Source: an uncultured Selenomonas sp. (GTDB lineage: Bacteria > Bacillota > Negativicutes > Selenomonadales > Selenomonadaceae). From it: 15,950 nt of DNA. The stretch covers positions 1-15,950 of the forward strand of contig CAJPRR010000038.1 of the NCBI GenBank assembly GCA_905373085.1, written 5' to 3'. Shown here piece after piece: positions 15,106 to 15,950 of the stretch; positions within the stretch are counted from its first letter, which is position 1, and each line of letters starts with the position of its first letter. The notes under the pieces are model-generated. The model had not been told where the DNA came from. It searched no databases and was given only the letters and a program-made list of their open reading frames with translations. The translations under genes and the position numbers were made by a program.

Positions 15106-15950
15106 TCAACGGCTGAAGCCGCGACTTTCCGCATCCTCGCTAGCCTGCCGCTCCTGCGCCTTCTTCAATGCAGGAAGCAGCATCTGATTCAGGCGCATGG
15201 CGAGAGATTTCTTCATGTAGGCTTTGGAAATATCGGTCATTCCTTCTGTCGCGTCAATCAGCGCATCGATGCGAGGCGCGGCGAACTTGATTCTTGGAAC
15301 GATCTCCAAAATTGATCGATGCAGGTCATCAGGAGGCGTTTTCAAGATTTCGTGGTAAAAAACTCGCTTTCCATGATGGCGATAGACAGAGCATATATTG
15401 TACTCGACATTTTTGAATCTTGTAGGATCTTCCAAAAGTCTCTTTTTTTGCTGATCGGATTCCAGTGGCGAAAGTGCTGAACCGCAATCATATACAGGCG
15501 CAGGAGATATTTTCCCATCGGGCGACGCTGTCACGCCCCAATTATCCAAATGGCGATCCGTATTGCCAATAAAAGCATCCACCACAAACATTTCCCAGAA
15601 AAATTTCCTCATACTCAGCTTGTTCTTGATCGTCACATCGGTATCAATGATATACATGACATCATCGATCGTAGTCTTGTTCCGCTTTTGGCTGTCCGTC
15701 TCATGCAAAAAGAATTTGCTGAACTCGATGAGAATACCTTCGCTGCTCGGGGAAAAGACCTCGCACGCCACGACAAGCTTTTCTTTTTCGCTGTTCGGCG
15801 GAGTGGCACGCCCCAAGAACGTATTTTGTGCCGGAATCCCCAGCATTTGAAAGATATGGCAGCCGATATATTCCGAGAAATGATTGTTGATGTAGGGCAG
15901 CGATGTTTGTTTCGGCGCTCGATTGGGATCGGGAAACTTCACCATATAGA
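15106..15950 (-). CDS. HipA-like serine/threonine kinase, 5' end outside window
   Basis: At least 281 codons of a HipA-family kinase are present. IGNTDRHLDNWGV (126-138, counted from the Met at 15945) carries the catalytic Asp130 and Asn135, and APVYDCGSAL carries Asp153 of the metal-binding motif, corresponding to the HipA catalytic loop and DFG-like site. MVKFPDP near the edge looks like the strand with the ATP-contacting Lys, which in relatives is preceded by some 25-40 residues; the frame stays open to the window edge, so the Met at 15945 is probably not the start. HipA phosphorylates translation factors such as GltX in toxin-antitoxin systems; the target of this compact type is unknown. 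It lies upstream of, and in one unit with, the AbiE pair. No HipB-like partner is visible in the window. Confidence 0.8.
   Translation of the reverse strand, partial: YMVKFPDPNRAPKQTSLPYINNHFSEYIGCHIFQMLGIPAQNTFLGRATPPNSEKEKLVVACEVFSPSSEGILIEFSKFFLHETDSQKRNKTTIDDVMYIIDTDVTIKNKLSMRKFFWEMFVVDAFIGNTDRHLDNWGVTASPDGKISPAPVYDCGSALSPLESDQQKKRLLEDPTRFKNVEYNICSVYRHHGKRVFYHEILKTPPDDLHRSILEIVPRIKFAAPRIDALIDATEGMTDISKAYMKKSLAMRLNQMLLPALKKAQERQASEDAESRGFSR

Overview
The window looks like part of a mobile element (mobilisable plasmid or integrative element) from a Gram-positive-type bacterium of moderate GC content. I infer Bacillota, plausibly Negativicutes (Selenomonas/Megasphaera-like), from the style of the relaxase and the giant multidomain protein and from strong AGGAGG ribosome binding sites. 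No rRNA, tRNA, CRISPR array, transposase or IS end was seen. The organism call is inference; the mobile-element call rests on the relaxase and anti-restriction genes.

Layout. One gene runs on the + strand: a MobA/MobL (MobQ-type) relaxase at 94-3264. All other full-length genes are on the - strand and read towards it. In their order of transcription these are: (i) a HipA-like kinase (5' end outside the window), a short AbiEi-like antitoxin and an AbiEii nucleotidyltransferase toxin, ending in a rho-independent terminator at 13842-13866; (ii) a 2275-residue adenine-methylase plus SNF2-type helicase protein of the DarB-like/large polyvalent kind, ending in a terminator at 6895-6932; (iii) a very acidic 67-residue protein, an ArdC-type antirestriction protein and an unrecognised 363-residue coiled-coil protein, which meets the relaxase stop-to-stop with no gap at 3264/3265. 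Units (ii) and (iii) begin with the same 28-bp sequence (27/28 identical), so they are probably co-regulated.

How they may work together. The relaxase would nick and pilot the element during transfer. ArdC, the methylase-helicase and perhaps the acidic protein would protect the incoming DNA from restriction. HipA/AbiE would stabilise the element or act in defence. This is the layout expected of a leading region rich in anti-defence genes.

The least expected signal is overprinting. Both giant genes appear to carry a complete second gene inside an inter-domain linker, each in the +1 frame relative to its host: 557-979 within the relaxase (140 residues, five clustered cysteines) and 12582-13121 within the methylase-helicase (179 residues, helical, with its own Shine-Dalgarno and possibly TnpV-like at its C-terminus). 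In both places the inner frame has more coding-like codon use than the outer one. The relaxase also carries its tyrosine motif twice, once on each side of the segment that contains the inner gene.
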